Below, one piece after another: positions 43,810-52,337 of a DNA stretch of 64,000 bases. The position numbers and the translations under genes are program-made. The DNA is taken from NCBI GenBank assembly GCA_024235135.1, contig JACKMZ010000001.1, positions 467,501-531,500 on the forward strand, written 5' to 3'. Position 1 is the first letter of the stretch, and the number at the start of each line of letters is the position of its first letter. The notes beneath the pieces are model-generated. The model was not told the origin of the DNA. It saw only the letters and a list, made by a program, of their open reading frames with translations, and did no database searches. Source of the DNA: Gammaproteobacteria bacterium (GTDB lineage: Bacteria; Pseudomonadota; Gammaproteobacteria; Competibacterales; Competibacteraceae).

Positions 43810-44193
43810 ATGAATCTGGAGAAGGTGTTTTTCAGCGCCTTTATTCTATTGGCGCTGACCCTGAATTTCGGTTTTGTCATGGGCGACATCGATAATCCAG
43901 ATCATCACCACCCGATGGAATTGTTCGCCGCGCTCACCGTCAGCTTGATTGCGACCGTGTTGAAACTCGGCGACCGCACGCATATCGGCGCCGTCCTGTT
44001 GGCCACCAGCATCGTGGCCGACATTCAGTTGCTGGCAGCCACGCTGGTGTGGGGCATGGCATTGTACATTTTGGATTACGGCACTACCGCCTCGGTGATC
44101 TCTACCGTGGTGTCCTTGTCGGGCGGGGCGTTGTTGGCCAACATCGCATCGGTCGTTCTGCTGATGATTGAGACGGTTACGCTGCGTCGTTAG
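43810..44193 (+). CDS. small membrane protein (DUF6394-like)
   Basis: A 127-residue protein with about four helices (FILLALTLNFGFVMGDIDNP, FAALTVSLIATVLKLGD, SIVADIQLLAATLVWGMALY, LLANIASVVLLMIETVT). The IDNPDHHHPMELFAA stretch and overall plan recall the family I know as DUF6394, often found beside TrkA-type potassium channels, as here. It is 6 bp after the carboxypeptidase and 8 bp before the channel gene, so an operon is likely. Function unknown; accessory role to the channel inferred. Confidence 0.75.
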   Translation: MNLEKVFFSAFILLALTLNFGFVMGDIDNPDHHHPMELFAALTVSLIATVLKLGDRTHIGAVLLATSIVADIQLLAATLVWGMALYILDYGTTASVISTVVSLSGGALLANIASVVLLMIETVTLRR

Positions 44194-44201
44194 CGGCGGC
44201 C

Positions 44202-46076
44202 ATGTCCAGCCTGATCCTGACGTTTTTGCAACGCGTTCGCCAGTGGTCGGAAGACGCACGTCAGCAATCCCCTCTATCGGATGCCTCTTTACCCTCGGCG
44301 CAGGAGGCGAACACTACCCCGCATGTCATTTTCCTGGTATTGCGACGCATGCGCATGCCGCTGTTGGTTCTGATCAGCGTCTACGCCATCTCCATCGGCG
44401 GGCTGGTGTTGATGCCGGGGATGGATGATCAGGGCAATCCCTGGCGCTTCGATTTTTTTCACGCCTTTTATTTCATCAGCTACACGGGATCGACCATCGG
44501 TTTCGGAGAAATACCCTACGCGTTCAGCTCGGCGCAGCGCCTGTGGACCACGGTCGCCATGTATCTCACCGTCATCGGTTGGCTGTACGCCATCGGTACG
44601 ATACTGACCCTGTTGCAGGACCCGGCCTTCAAGCGGGCGGTCACCGAGCAGCGTTTCGCGCGCGGGGTGCGCCGCCTGAAAGTGCCCTTCTATTTGATCT
44701 GCGGCTACGGGGAGACCGGCAGTCTGTTGGTGCGCGCGCTGAATCGGCGGGATGTGCAAAGCGTGGTCATCGACAGCGACGCGGAGCGAATCGAGTCGTT
44801 GTCTCTGGAAAATCTGAGCTTCGACATACCCAACCTGTGCGCCGATGTGAGGGAAGCACGCTATTTGATCGAGGGTGGATTGCAACATCCCCAGTGCATC
44901 GGCGTGGTGGCCATGACCAACGTCGATGCGATCAATGTCAAAATCGCCATCACCTGCAAATTGCTCAATCCCGGACTGCGGGTGATCTGCCGTGCGGAAA
45001 TGCCCCAGACCGCCGCGAATCTGGCCTCCTTTGGCGTCGAACACATCATCGATCCTTTCAACACCTTCGCCGATCATCTCACCATGACGCTGCGCGCTCC
45101 CAGCGTCCATCTGCTGTACGAATGGTTGATCAGCGTGCCGAATCTGCCTTTGCCCAAGCTGATCCATCCGCCGCGCGGCGCCTGGATCATCTGTCACTAC
45201 GGGCGCTTCGGCAAGGCGGTACACCGTTACATGGGTTTCGAGGGCATGCCCACGGTCATCGTCGAACCCCATGCCGAGCAAGCGCCGGAGGGCGCCGTGA
45301 TCGGCGTTGGCACCCAGTCGGTTACCTTGCGTGCGGCGGGTGTGGACAAGGCGGTCGGCATCGTCGCCGGCACTAATCAGGACGCGGACAATCTGTCCAT
45401 CATTCTGACCGCGCGCCGTCTCAATCCCAATCTATACCTGGTCGCGCGCCAGAATCGCCGAGGGAACGATCCTTTGTTCCGGGCCGCCAACGTCGGTTTG
45501 GTCATGCACCGCAGCCGGGTCATCGTCTGGCGCATCCTGCCTTTGCTGACGGTACCGTTGCTCAGCCGCTTTCTGCACCAGGCACGCCATCACAGTGAGG
45601 AATGGGCGGCCAAGCTGCTGGCCAGAATCGGCGATCTGTGCGACGGCGTTACACCCCAGACCTGGTCGCTGCAATTAAACGCCACTCAGGCTCCCGCGGT
45701 GGACGCCGCCCTGTCTCGTGGTCGGGAAATCCGGATCGAGCACCTGTTGCGCTCGCCCCAGGATCGTTCCGCCGCCTTGCCTTGTATGGTCCTGCTGTTG
45801 GTGCGGGGCGATGAAGAAATCCTCCTGCCCGATGAGGATATCCCGTTGCAGTCCGGTGATCGTCTGTTGTTTTGCTCGCGTCACCACAGCGCGGCCCGCA
45901 TGACCTGGACATTGCTCAACGAAAACGCCCTGGATTATGTCTTGACCGGAGAGGAAAGACCCGATGGCTATTTATGGCGTTGGTTGTCGCACTGGCGTCA
46001 GGGCTCAGCCTGCCCGCCACCCCAGGCGAAAGATGTCCGGACGGAGGGGGGAGCGGAGCGAATCAAAGGCGTCTGA
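44202..46076 (+). CDS. two-helix potassium channel with two RCK (TrkA-N) domains
   Basis: A 624-residue channel: helix 1 (LLVLISVYAISIGGLVLMPG), pore loop with filter TGSTIGFGEI (95-104), helix 2 (VAMYLTVIGWLYAIGTILTL), then RCK1 (YLICGYGETGSLLVRAL, with the acidic end VVIDSD), RCK2 (GAWIICHYGRFGKAVHRY) and a TrkA-C-like tail (DEEILLPDEDIPLQSGDRLL). The filter is TIGFGE where the usual K+ channel has TVGYGD, so selectivity or gating may differ. Ligands of the RCK domains are likely nucleotides. The last 14 bp overlap the convergent nifA end. Confidence 0.93.
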   Translation: MSSLILTFLQRVRQWSEDARQQSPLSDASLPSAQEANTTPHVIFLVLRRMRMPLLVLISVYAISIGGLVLMPGMDDQGNPWRFDFFHAFYFISYTGSTIGFGEIPYAFSSAQRLWTTVAMYLTVIGWLYAIGTILTLLQDPAFKRAVTEQRFARGVRRLKVPFYLICGYGETGSLLVRALNRRDVQSVVIDSDAERIESLSLENLSFDIPNLCADVREARYLIEGGLQHPQCIGVVAMTNVDAINVKIAITCKLLNPGLRVICRAEMPQTAANLASFGVEHIIDPFNTFADHLTMTLRAPSVHLLYEWLISVPNLPLPKLIHPPRGAWIICHYGRFGKAVHRYMGFEGMPTVIVEPHAEQAPEGAVIGVGTQSVTLRAAGVDKAVGIVAGTNQDADNLSIILTARRLNPNLYLVARQNRRGNDPLFRAANVGLVMHRSRVIVWRILPLLTVPLLSRFLHQARHHSEEWAAKLLARIGDLCDGVTPQTWSLQLNATQAPAVDAALSRGREIRIEHLLRSPQDRSAALPCMVLLLVRGDEEILLPDEDIPLQSGDRLLFCSRHHSAARMTWTLLNENALDYVLTGEERPDGYLWRWLSHWRQGSACPPPQAKDVRTEGGAERIKGV

Positions 46077-47625
46077 CTTTGATATTCAGTATCTGAATGC
46101 GGTAAGCGATTTGCCGGGGCGTCATGCCGAGCAGGCGCGCGGCCTTGGCCTGCACCCAACCGGCCTGTTCCAGAGCCGCGATGACCCGTTCCCTTTCGTC
46201 GAGTTCCTCGTCCTGTAGATCGACCTTTTCTTGACTGGGCAACAGTGAGTTGGTCGTGCTGTTCAACCCGGTCAGTTCGATCACGTCCTGATCGATGAGG
46301 CCGGATTCGCTCATGATGGCGCCACGTTCCAGGCAGTTTTCCAGTTCCCGCACATTGCCAGGCCAATCGTGGCGCATCAGCAGGCGTACGGCGCTGTCGG
46401 TAATCTGCAGCGGACGCTGTTGCTGACGGCTGATCTTTTCCACCAGGAAATGCGCCAGATCGGGGATATCCTCGGGACGCATCCGTAATGGCGGCAGACG
46501 GATCGGCACGACATTCAGGCGATAATACAGATCTTCCCGGAATTGGCCGCTTTCCACATGGGCTTCCAGATCCCGGTTGGTCGCTGCGATCACCCGCACG
46601 TCCACGCGCAGTGTCTGGCTACTGCCCAGGCGTTCCAGTTCGCCTTCCTGCAGTACACGCAACAGCTTGGCCTGAAACGCCGGCGAGATGTCACCGATTT
46701 CATCCAGGAACAGGCTGCCGCCGTTGGCTTGCTCGAAACGGCCCTTGCGCTGATTGACCGCTCCCGTGAACGCGCCTTTCTCGTGGCCGAACAGTTCGGA
46801 TTCCAATAGGCTGTCCGGCAGGGCCGCGCAATTGAGTTTGATGAAGGGGCCACTGGCGCGCGGGGAGTTGTAATGGATGGCGCTGGCCACCAATTCCTTG
46901 CCAGTGCCCGATTCGCCACGGATCAGTACCGTGGTATTCCATTTCGAAACCTGCCGGATCTGCCCGCAGACCTGCTGCATCAAACGGCTGTGGCCGACGA
47001 TGCTGTCGAAACCGTGACGGCCCCGCACCGCGCGGCGCAGGCTGTCACGTTCCGCGGTGAGGTCCCGGCGTTCGCGCTCCAGTTCCCAGGACAGCCGCAC
47101 GCTGCGGGCGATGAGATTGGCCACCATTTCCAGAAAACGCGCGCGCTCCTGCAACAATTCGTCGAAGCAAGGCGGTTGGGCGACCAGGACGCCGGCATGT
47201 TCATCCCGGCCTACCGAGATCGGCGCGCCGACCAGCGGTAGCGCCGGATCGTAGAGATTCAAGCGATCGAGAAAACGCGGTTCGTCGGCCACCCGCGGCA
47301 GGACGATGGTTTCGCCGCGCGTCAGGACTTGCCCAACCACGCCTTCCCCCAGACGGTAGCGGACTTCACGTCCACCCAGGCGCGCTTGGCCGTGCACCGC
47401 ACTGACCAGCAAATCACCTTTCTCCGGATCGAGTAGCGAGACCATACCCCGCTGCATACCTCCACGTTCGTGGAGCACCTGCAATAATTCCTGCAAAGTT
47501 TCCTGCAATTTGAACGGACCACTTAGCACTTGGCTGACGTGAAACAGTGTCTCCAGTTCAATTTCCAATAGTTCAGAACGGTGCAAAGTCACCACCCTAT
47601 CACGAAATTCAGACGGCGCATTCAT
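46063..47625 (-). CDS. nifA: nif-specific sigma54 activator NifA
   Basis: A 520-residue enhancer-binding protein that switches on nitrogen-fixation genes with sigma54-RNA polymerase. GAF domain (about 25-180), a linker, AAA+ domain (about 205-440; Walker A GESGTGKE 237-244, sigma54-contacting GAFTGA 284-289, FLDEIGD Walker B) and a C-terminal HTH (AKAARLLGMTPRQIAYRI) that reads TGT-N10-ACA sites. The Cys-X4-Cys linker of oxygen-sensitive rhizobial NifA is absent, as expected for the NifL-controlled class. Its start overlaps the nifL stop (ATGA), so the two are coupled. Confidence 0.96.
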   Translation of the reverse strand: MNAPSEFRDRVVTLHRSELLEIELETLFHVSQVLSGPFKLQETLQELLQVLHERGGMQRGMVSLLDPEKGDLLVSAVHGQARLGGREVRYRLGEGVVGQVLTRGETIVLPRVADEPRFLDRLNLYDPALPLVGAPISVGRDEHAGVLVAQPPCFDELLQERARFLEMVANLIARSVRLSWELERERRDLTAERDSLRRAVRGRHGFDSIVGHSRLMQQVCGQIRQVSKWNTTVLIRGESGTGKELVASAIHYNSPRASGPFIKLNCAALPDSLLESELFGHEKGAFTGAVNQRKGRFEQANGGSLFLDEIGDISPAFQAKLLRVLQEGELERLGSSQTLRVDVRVIAATNRDLEAHVESGQFREDLYYRLNVVPIRLPPLRMRPEDIPDLAHFLVEKISRQQQRPLQITDSAVRLLMRHDWPGNVRELENCLERGAIMSESGLIDQDVIELTGLNSTTNSLLPSQEKVDLQDEELDERERVIAALEQAGWVQAKAARLLGMTPRQIAYRIQILNIKVRRL

Positions 47626-49214
47626 TCCCCGAAACCGTCACTGCGCTGAATCGGCAGCAGTACCTTGAATCGGCAGCCACGCGCATAATCGGGGTCGATG
47701 CTGATCATTCCCCGGTGTTCACTGACCACATCTTGCACCATGGCCAGCCCCAGACCGGTGCGATCGGCTCGGCCCTTGCTGGTAAAAAACGGTTCGAAAA
47801 CCTTCAGACGCAAGAGACTCGGTACCCCTGGCCCGGTGTCCTGGATAGTGACGAGCACCATTTCGTCCTGCAAATGCGTATTGATGCGTAATTCACGCTG
47901 GGTCGATCGATGCGATTCCATGGCGTCCAGCGCGTTGTCCACCAGTTGTTTGAACATCCCGCGCAGCCGCCCTTCCTGGCCCGGAACAGCGGGCAGTATC
48001 GGAGTCGGCTGCCATTCCACGACAATGCCGCCGGCCAGCATCCGCTGCGTGCAAAGGCTCAGCACTTCCCGCAGCAGGTGATTGATATTGACTGGCACCA
48101 CCGCTTCCGGCGGGACTTCGGGAACGGAGTTCTGCAATCTGTCCAGCGCCTCCCGGCTGACCGTCATGGCCTGCGCCAGCGCGTTGCGCAGGGCCATGTT
48201 TTCGCCATGCGCCGCGCCGCGTCGTTCCAGGATGTCGTGGGCGGCGGCGATCAGATTCATGGGCACCTGCAACTGGAAAATGGCGCCTTCCAAGGTCTCG
48301 CGCATGCTGCGCATCCGCTCCTGCTCGGCCAACAGGGCGCGCATGGCGTTCATCTGCACGGCTTCCTGTTGACGTTTTAAATTGGTGATGTCATTGGCGA
48401 TCAGCAGCAGATAGGTCTGACGGATAGGCTTGAAAAAGGCGTCGGCCCGGTCGTCCCGTTCGCGGAACCAGGTTCCGGAACAGGAAAACCAGCGGGTCTC
48501 CTTGTGTCCACCGGGCTCGAAGTTCACTTCCTTGTCGGCGAAACTTTGCTGCACATCCTGAGTGAAGGCTTCGCCCAAGCTTTCCTGCAAGGCTCGCAGC
48601 AGCTCGGCGGCGGGCTCCCGGCCACGCATGTCCTGCAGCAGTTTCTTGTAGGCGCGATTGCTGAGAATGACCTGACTATTGGCATCCAGCAAGGCGATGA
48701 TGGTCGGCGCCGCGTCGACCATGGATTCGATCAGGACTTTCTGATTGAGTACCCGTTGCTCCAGTTGGTGGACTTCCGTGACATCCCGGTGCATGCCGAG
48801 AAAATGCGTGGTTTTGCCCGATTCGTCCGGCAAGGGCACGACCGTCAGTTCGGCAAGATAGACGCTGCCCTGTTTGGTGCGGTTGACCAGCAGACCCGTC
48901 CACGGTTGCTGGCGTCGCAACTGCCCCCACATATGACCGTAAACCCGGGCGGGCGTGCTGTTGTGGGAGAGGATCGAGGCGTTTTTGCCTACCACTTCAT
49001 CAAGGTCGTATCCGGTCAGTCCGGTGAAGGTTGGGTTGACGTACTGAATGTTGGCTTGGGTATCGGTAATGCAGATGGCCAGCGCCAGATGGTCCATGGC
49101 TTTGGCGAAGACCCCCGGCAACAACTCGCCGCAGGCGCATTTATCGATGACCCGATGTGAAGCCTGGCTCAACGTAACGTTGAGAATGGTGCCGGTAAGA
49201 TCATCATCGTTCAT
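47622..49214 (-). CDS. nifL: nitrogen fixation negative regulator NifL
   Basis: A 530-residue anti-activator. PAS1 (about 40-145; YVNPTFTGLTGYDLDEVVGK) is the FAD redox sensor of the family; a second PAS lies at about 160-290; the C-terminal histidine-kinase-like region follows, with a complete nucleotide-binding part (QLVDNALDAMESH N-box, DTGPGVP, GLGLAMV). The H-box position reads FQLQVPMNLIAAAHDI: no His at the phosphorylation site, in line with NifL acting by ADP-responsive binding to NifA and not by phosphotransfer. RBS AGGTGG precedes the ATG. A near-consensus sigma54 promoter lies about 70 bp upstream. Confidence 0.94.
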   Translation of the reverse strand: MNDDDLTGTILNVTLSQASHRVIDKCACGELLPGVFAKAMDHLALAICITDTQANIQYVNPTFTGLTGYDLDEVVGKNASILSHNSTPARVYGHMWGQLRRQQPWTGLLVNRTKQGSVYLAELTVVPLPDESGKTTHFLGMHRDVTEVHQLEQRVLNQKVLIESMVDAAPTIIALLDANSQVILSNRAYKKLLQDMRGREPAAELLRALQESLGEAFTQDVQQSFADKEVNFEPGGHKETRWFSCSGTWFRERDDRADAFFKPIRQTYLLLIANDITNLKRQQEAVQMNAMRALLAEQERMRSMRETLEGAIFQLQVPMNLIAAAHDILERRGAAHGENMALRNALAQAMTVSREALDRLQNSVPEVPPEAVVPVNINHLLREVLSLCTQRMLAGGIVVEWQPTPILPAVPGQEGRLRGMFKQLVDNALDAMESHRSTQRELRINTHLQDEMVLVTIQDTGPGVPSLLRLKVFEPFFTSKGRADRTGLGLAMVQDVVSEHRGMISIDPDYARGCRFKVLLPIQRSDGFGE

Positions 49215-49282
49215 GGGCCACCTGTGTTGTATATCGCTTAAGTGGTTGGTGTCTGCACGGAAGTTATTTGATGCGCAAGGTC

Positions 49283-49298
49283 AGCAAAATTCGTGCCT
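49283..49298 (-). promoter_or_regulatory. sigma54 promoter of nifLA
   Basis: On the minus strand the sequence reads AGGCACGAATTTTGCT: GG-N10-GC, and all defined positions but the first match TGGCACG-N4-TTGCW. Predicted start about 49272, giving a ~58-nt leader to nifL. This implies activation by an enhancer-binding protein (NtrC or NifA). Confidence 0.85.
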
Positions 49299-49347
49299 CA
49301 CGCCCTCTGTCACAACCGGGGAATCCACGGCGATACCGGCATTCCAG

Positions 49348-49360
49348 AATCAATCGCTTA
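49348..49360. promoter_or_regulatory. IHF-binding site consensus
   Basis: AATCAATCGCTTA is an exact match to WATCAA-N4-TTR. It lies between the NifA site and the nifL promoter, where IHF bending would bring an activator to sigma54 polymerase. A 13-bp degenerate motif can occur by chance; placement raises its credibility. Confidence 0.6.
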
Positions 49361-49413
49361 GAACCTTATTTCGAGCCGTATTCCGCCGCCAACCAAAGCG
49401 TAGTGTGCGGGAA

Positions 49414-49429
49414 TGTAGCAAATAGAACA
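49414..49429. promoter_or_regulatory. NifA upstream activating sequence
   Basis: TGTAGCAAATAGAACA fits TGT-N10-ACA. Its centre is about 184 bp before the predicted rnf start and about 150 bp before the predicted nifL start. The symmetric site could serve both divergent promoters. It is the only such match in the gap. Confidence 0.75.
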
Positions 49430-49579
49430 ATGGGTGGGGATGGCTTGCAGGAATGACCACAAAAGATGCGGTGTCTTGGGGAGGATGCCCGACAATTGAC
49501 GAGACGTGCAATGGACGTAGGTAGGGCAAGCCGATGATTTGACAAGGATAGCCCAGGGGGCTCGGGGGCGTTTTGGACC

Positions 49580-49595
49580 TGGCATAGTAGCTGCT
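49580..49595 (+). promoter_or_regulatory. sigma54 promoter of the rnf operon
   Basis: TGGCATAGTAGCTGCT has the invariant GG-N10-GC (49581-49582, 49593-49594) and matches most other consensus positions. Predicted start about 49606, giving a ~26-nt leader to rnfA. Confidence 0.8.
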
Positions 49596-49631
49596 TTGAC
49601 GATCGCGAAACAATCCCAGCGAGTGTGTGTA

Positions 49632-50213
49632 ATGAGCGAGTACTGGCTGATCCTGTTGGGGACGGCGCTAGTCAACAACGTAGTCCTGGTCAAGTTCCTT
49701 GGCCTGTGCCCCACCATGGGAGTTTCCAGCAAACTGGACTCCGCGCTGGGCATGGGGATGGCGACGACTTTCGTGCTCACGCTGGCGTCGGCGGCCAGTT
49801 GGCTGCTGGAGCACTATGTGCTTGTCCCGCTGAACATCACTTTTCTGCGCCTGCTGGCCTTTATTCTGGTCATCGCCGCCCTGGTGCAATTCACTGAGAT
49901 GGTCATACGCAAGACCAGCCCGATGCTTTACCAGATGCTGGGTATTTTTCTGCCCCTGATTACCACCAATTGCGCCGTGTTGGGCATCGCCCTGCTTAAT
50001 GTCCAGAACGGCAGCGATTTTCTGCACAGTTTGCTGTACGGGTTCGGATCGGCCATCGGCTTTACCCTGGTGCTGGTGATGTTCGCGGGGTTGCGGGAAC
50101 GTTTGGCGCTGGCCGCGGTGCCAGCCGCCTTCAAGGGTGCACCTATCGCCTTCATCGTGGCCGGCTTACTATCGCTGGCTTTTCTTGGGTTTACCGGCTT
50201 ACCAACAGGTTGA
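49632..50213 (+). CDS. rnfA: Rnf complex subunit RnfA
   Basis: From the ATG at 49632 the protein is 193 residues, the same length as E. coli RsxA (MSEYWLILLGTALVNNVVLV). Six helices of the RnfA/NqrE family, with VKFLGLCPTMGVS and LITTNCAVLGIALLN holding the conserved cysteines near the membrane FeS centre. Rnf is a membrane ferredoxin:NAD+ oxidoreductase; in diazotrophs it uses ion-motive force to reduce ferredoxin or flavodoxin for nitrogenase. First gene of the operon behind a sigma54/NifA promoter. Confidence 0.97.
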   Translation: MSEYWLILLGTALVNNVVLVKFLGLCPTMGVSSKLDSALGMGMATTFVLTLASAASWLLEHYVLVPLNITFLRLLAFILVIAALVQFTEMVIRKTSPMLYQMLGIFLPLITTNCAVLGIALLNVQNGSDFLHSLLYGFGSAIGFTLVLVMFAGLRERLALAAVPAAFKGAPIAFIVAGLLSLAFLGFTGLPTG

Positions 50214-50265
50214 GCGCAGGGTGCTTCTTCAGTAGTTGTCCGGGTGTGAGGAGGAGATAACGCTT

Positions 50266-50808
50266 ATGTTCACCATGTTCGCTGCCGTATCCAGTCTGAC
50301 TATCCTGGGGTTGACCCTGGGATTCCTGCTCGGCGTCGCCGCTCGCTATCTGAAGGTCGAAACGAATCCCTTGACGGCCGAGATCGAATCGTTCCTGTCC
50401 GGGGCCAATTGCGGTCAATGCGGCTATCCAGGCTGCGGGCCCGCGGCGGAGGCTTTGGCCAAAGGCGAGGCGCCGGTGACCTTGTGCCCGCCGGGAGGTA
50501 AGGCCCTGGTGGAAAAGTTGGCCGCGAAGCTGGGCGTCAGCGTTGACGTCGGCGATATGGAAGACACCGGGCCACGGGTCGCCTTTGTCAACGAGGCGCT
50601 TTGTATCGGCTGCGCCCATTGCATTAAGGAATGCAACCTCGACGCAATCATGGGCGCGCCCAAGCATATTCACACCGTTCTCAACGAAGTGTGCAACGGC
50701 TGCGGTGAGTGCGTGAAGGTGTGTCCCACCGAATGCCTGCAATTGCAACCGATCCCAACCGACGTGAATACCTGGGTGTGGTCGAAGCCCGCTGTGGCTA
50801 CCGCGTAA
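50266..50808 (+). CDS. rnfB: Rnf complex subunit RnfB (ferredoxin-like)
   Basis: A 180-residue protein from the ATG at 50266 (strong RBS GAGGAG); an earlier in-frame GTG at 50236 is less likely. One N-terminal helix, then a 4Fe-4S domain (C49, C52, C57, C74) and two ferredoxin clusters (C113/C116/C119/C123 and C143/C146/C149/C153). It is the entry or exit point for low-potential electrons. The cluster set is complete, and the protein is short, like RnfB of Proteobacteria. Confidence 0.96.
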   Translation: MFTMFAAVSSLTILGLTLGFLLGVAARYLKVETNPLTAEIESFLSGANCGQCGYPGCGPAAEALAKGEAPVTLCPPGGKALVEKLAAKLGVSVDVGDMEDTGPRVAFVNEALCIGCAHCIKECNLDAIMGAPKHIHTVLNEVCNGCGECVKVCPTECLQLQPIPTDVNTWVWSKPAVATA

Positions 50809-50876
50809 GACGCATTGCGTCCGGTGCGTGAGAACAAGCGTTAAACGAATCCTTTCACGAACTCTATGGTGATGCT

Positions 50877-52337
50877 GTGAAACTGTTTGGTTTTCGGGGC
50901 GGCGTCCATCCTCCCACCCATAAAGAACTGAGCGCGGCCAACCCGATTGAACGGCTGCCGATGCCCGAACGACTTTACATTCCCTTGCAACAGCATGTCG
51001 GCGCGCCGGCTGTGGCCCTGGTGGAGGTCGGCCAGCATGTGCTTAAAGGCGCAGTGATCGGCCACAGCCAAGGTAAGGTGTCGGCCCCCGTGCACGCCTC
51101 GACCTCCGGCGTGGTCGAAGCCATCGCCGATGTTACGGCGGCTCATCCTTCGGGCTTGCCGGTGCGGGCCGTCGTTCTGAAAACGGACGGCGAGGATCGC
51201 TGGCCGGATCGGGCGCCGTTACCCGATCCGTTCACCTTGGCGCCCGAAGACGTGGCCCGCCAAGTGGGCGACGCCGGCATCGTCGGCCTGGGCGGCGCTT
51301 GCTTTCCCTCCGCCGTGAAGCTCGATCTGGCGCGCCGCCGGGGTGTTGAAACCGTGCTGGTCAACGGCGCGGAGTGCGAGCCGTATTTGACTAGCGACGA
51401 TCGGCTGATGCGCGAGCGGGCGGAAGAAATCATCGACGGTGTCTTGCTGCTGCGTCATGCGACCCAGGCCAAACGGGTTCTCGTCGTCGTGGAGGACAAC
51501 AAGCCGGAAGCCATCGAGGCGCTGACCGCGGCCAGCGAAGGCGACACCGTGGTGACCATCGTCAAGGTGCCGACCCGTTACCCCATGGGTTCGGACAAGC
51601 AGATGATTCAATCGGTGATGGGGATGGAAGTGCCGGCTGGCGCGCGCAGCCCGGATACGGGAGTCGTGGTCTACAACGTCGGTACTTCATACGCCGTGCA
51701 CCGGGCCCTGCGCTTCGGCGAGCCGTTGCTGAACCGCATCGTGACGGTCAGCGGCGAAGCCATTGCCAAGCCGCGCAATCTGGAAACGCCCATTGGCACG
51801 TTGGTCTCGGAACTGCTCGCCTATTGCGGTTATCAGCCGGATAGAGCGGAACGCTTGTTGATGGGTGGACCGATGATGGGTTTGCCGCTGCCAAATACCA
51901 ACGTGCCCATCGTTAAAGGTCTGAATGGCGTTCTGGCGTTGACCGCCGAGGAAATGGACGATCAACCCAGCCATCCCTGCGTCCGTTGTGGACGCTGCGT
52001 GGAAGCCTGTCCGATGGGTCTGATGCCGTTGGAGGTCGCCAAGCGCGCCCACAACGGCGATATCCAAGGCGCCGTGGATTACGGCTTGAAAACCTGCATG
52101 GCTTGTGGCTCCTGCGCTTACGCCTGTCCGGCGCACATTCCTTTGGTTCAGTATCTGGAATTCGCCAAAGGTGAATTGGCGGTCAATCAACGTGTCGAGC
52201 AGAAGGCTAAGGCCACCCGCCAGGCGGCGGAACGGCGGCAAGCCCGGTTGGAAAGGGAAGAACAGGCTAAGGCGGAAGCAGCGGCCAAGCGCAAGGCGGA
52301 ACGCGAAGCTCGTAAGAACAAAAAGGCAACCGTGTGA
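50877..52337 (+). CDS. rnfC: Rnf complex subunit RnfC (NADH- and FMN-binding)
   Basis: A 486-residue peripheral subunit starting at GTG 50877 (KLFGFRGGVHPPTHK). It has the flavin/NADH-binding segment GLGGACFPSAVKLDL (137-151), a barrel-sandwich N-terminus (VGQHVLKGAVIG), and two 4Fe-4S clusters (C368/C371/C374/C378 and C407/C410/C413/C417). The C-terminal ~60 residues form a charged coiled coil rich in Lys, Glu and Ala, common in gammaproteobacterial RnfC. Its end overlaps the rnfD start. Confidence 0.96.
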   Translation: MKLFGFRGGVHPPTHKELSAANPIERLPMPERLYIPLQQHVGAPAVALVEVGQHVLKGAVIGHSQGKVSAPVHASTSGVVEAIADVTAAHPSGLPVRAVVLKTDGEDRWPDRAPLPDPFTLAPEDVARQVGDAGIVGLGGACFPSAVKLDLARRRGVETVLVNGAECEPYLTSDDRLMRERAEEIIDGVLLLRHATQAKRVLVVVEDNKPEAIEALTAASEGDTVVTIVKVPTRYPMGSDKQMIQSVMGMEVPAGARSPDTGVVVYNVGTSYAVHRALRFGEPLLNRIVTVSGEAIAKPRNLETPIGTLVSELLAYCGYQPDRAERLLMGGPMMGLPLPNTNVPIVKGLNGVLALTAEEMDDQPSHPCVRCGRCVEACPMGLMPLEVAKRAHNGDIQGAVDYGLKTCMACGSCAYACPAHIPLVQYLEFAKGELAVNQRVEQKAKATRQAAERRQARLEREEQAKAEAAAKRKAEREARKNKKATV

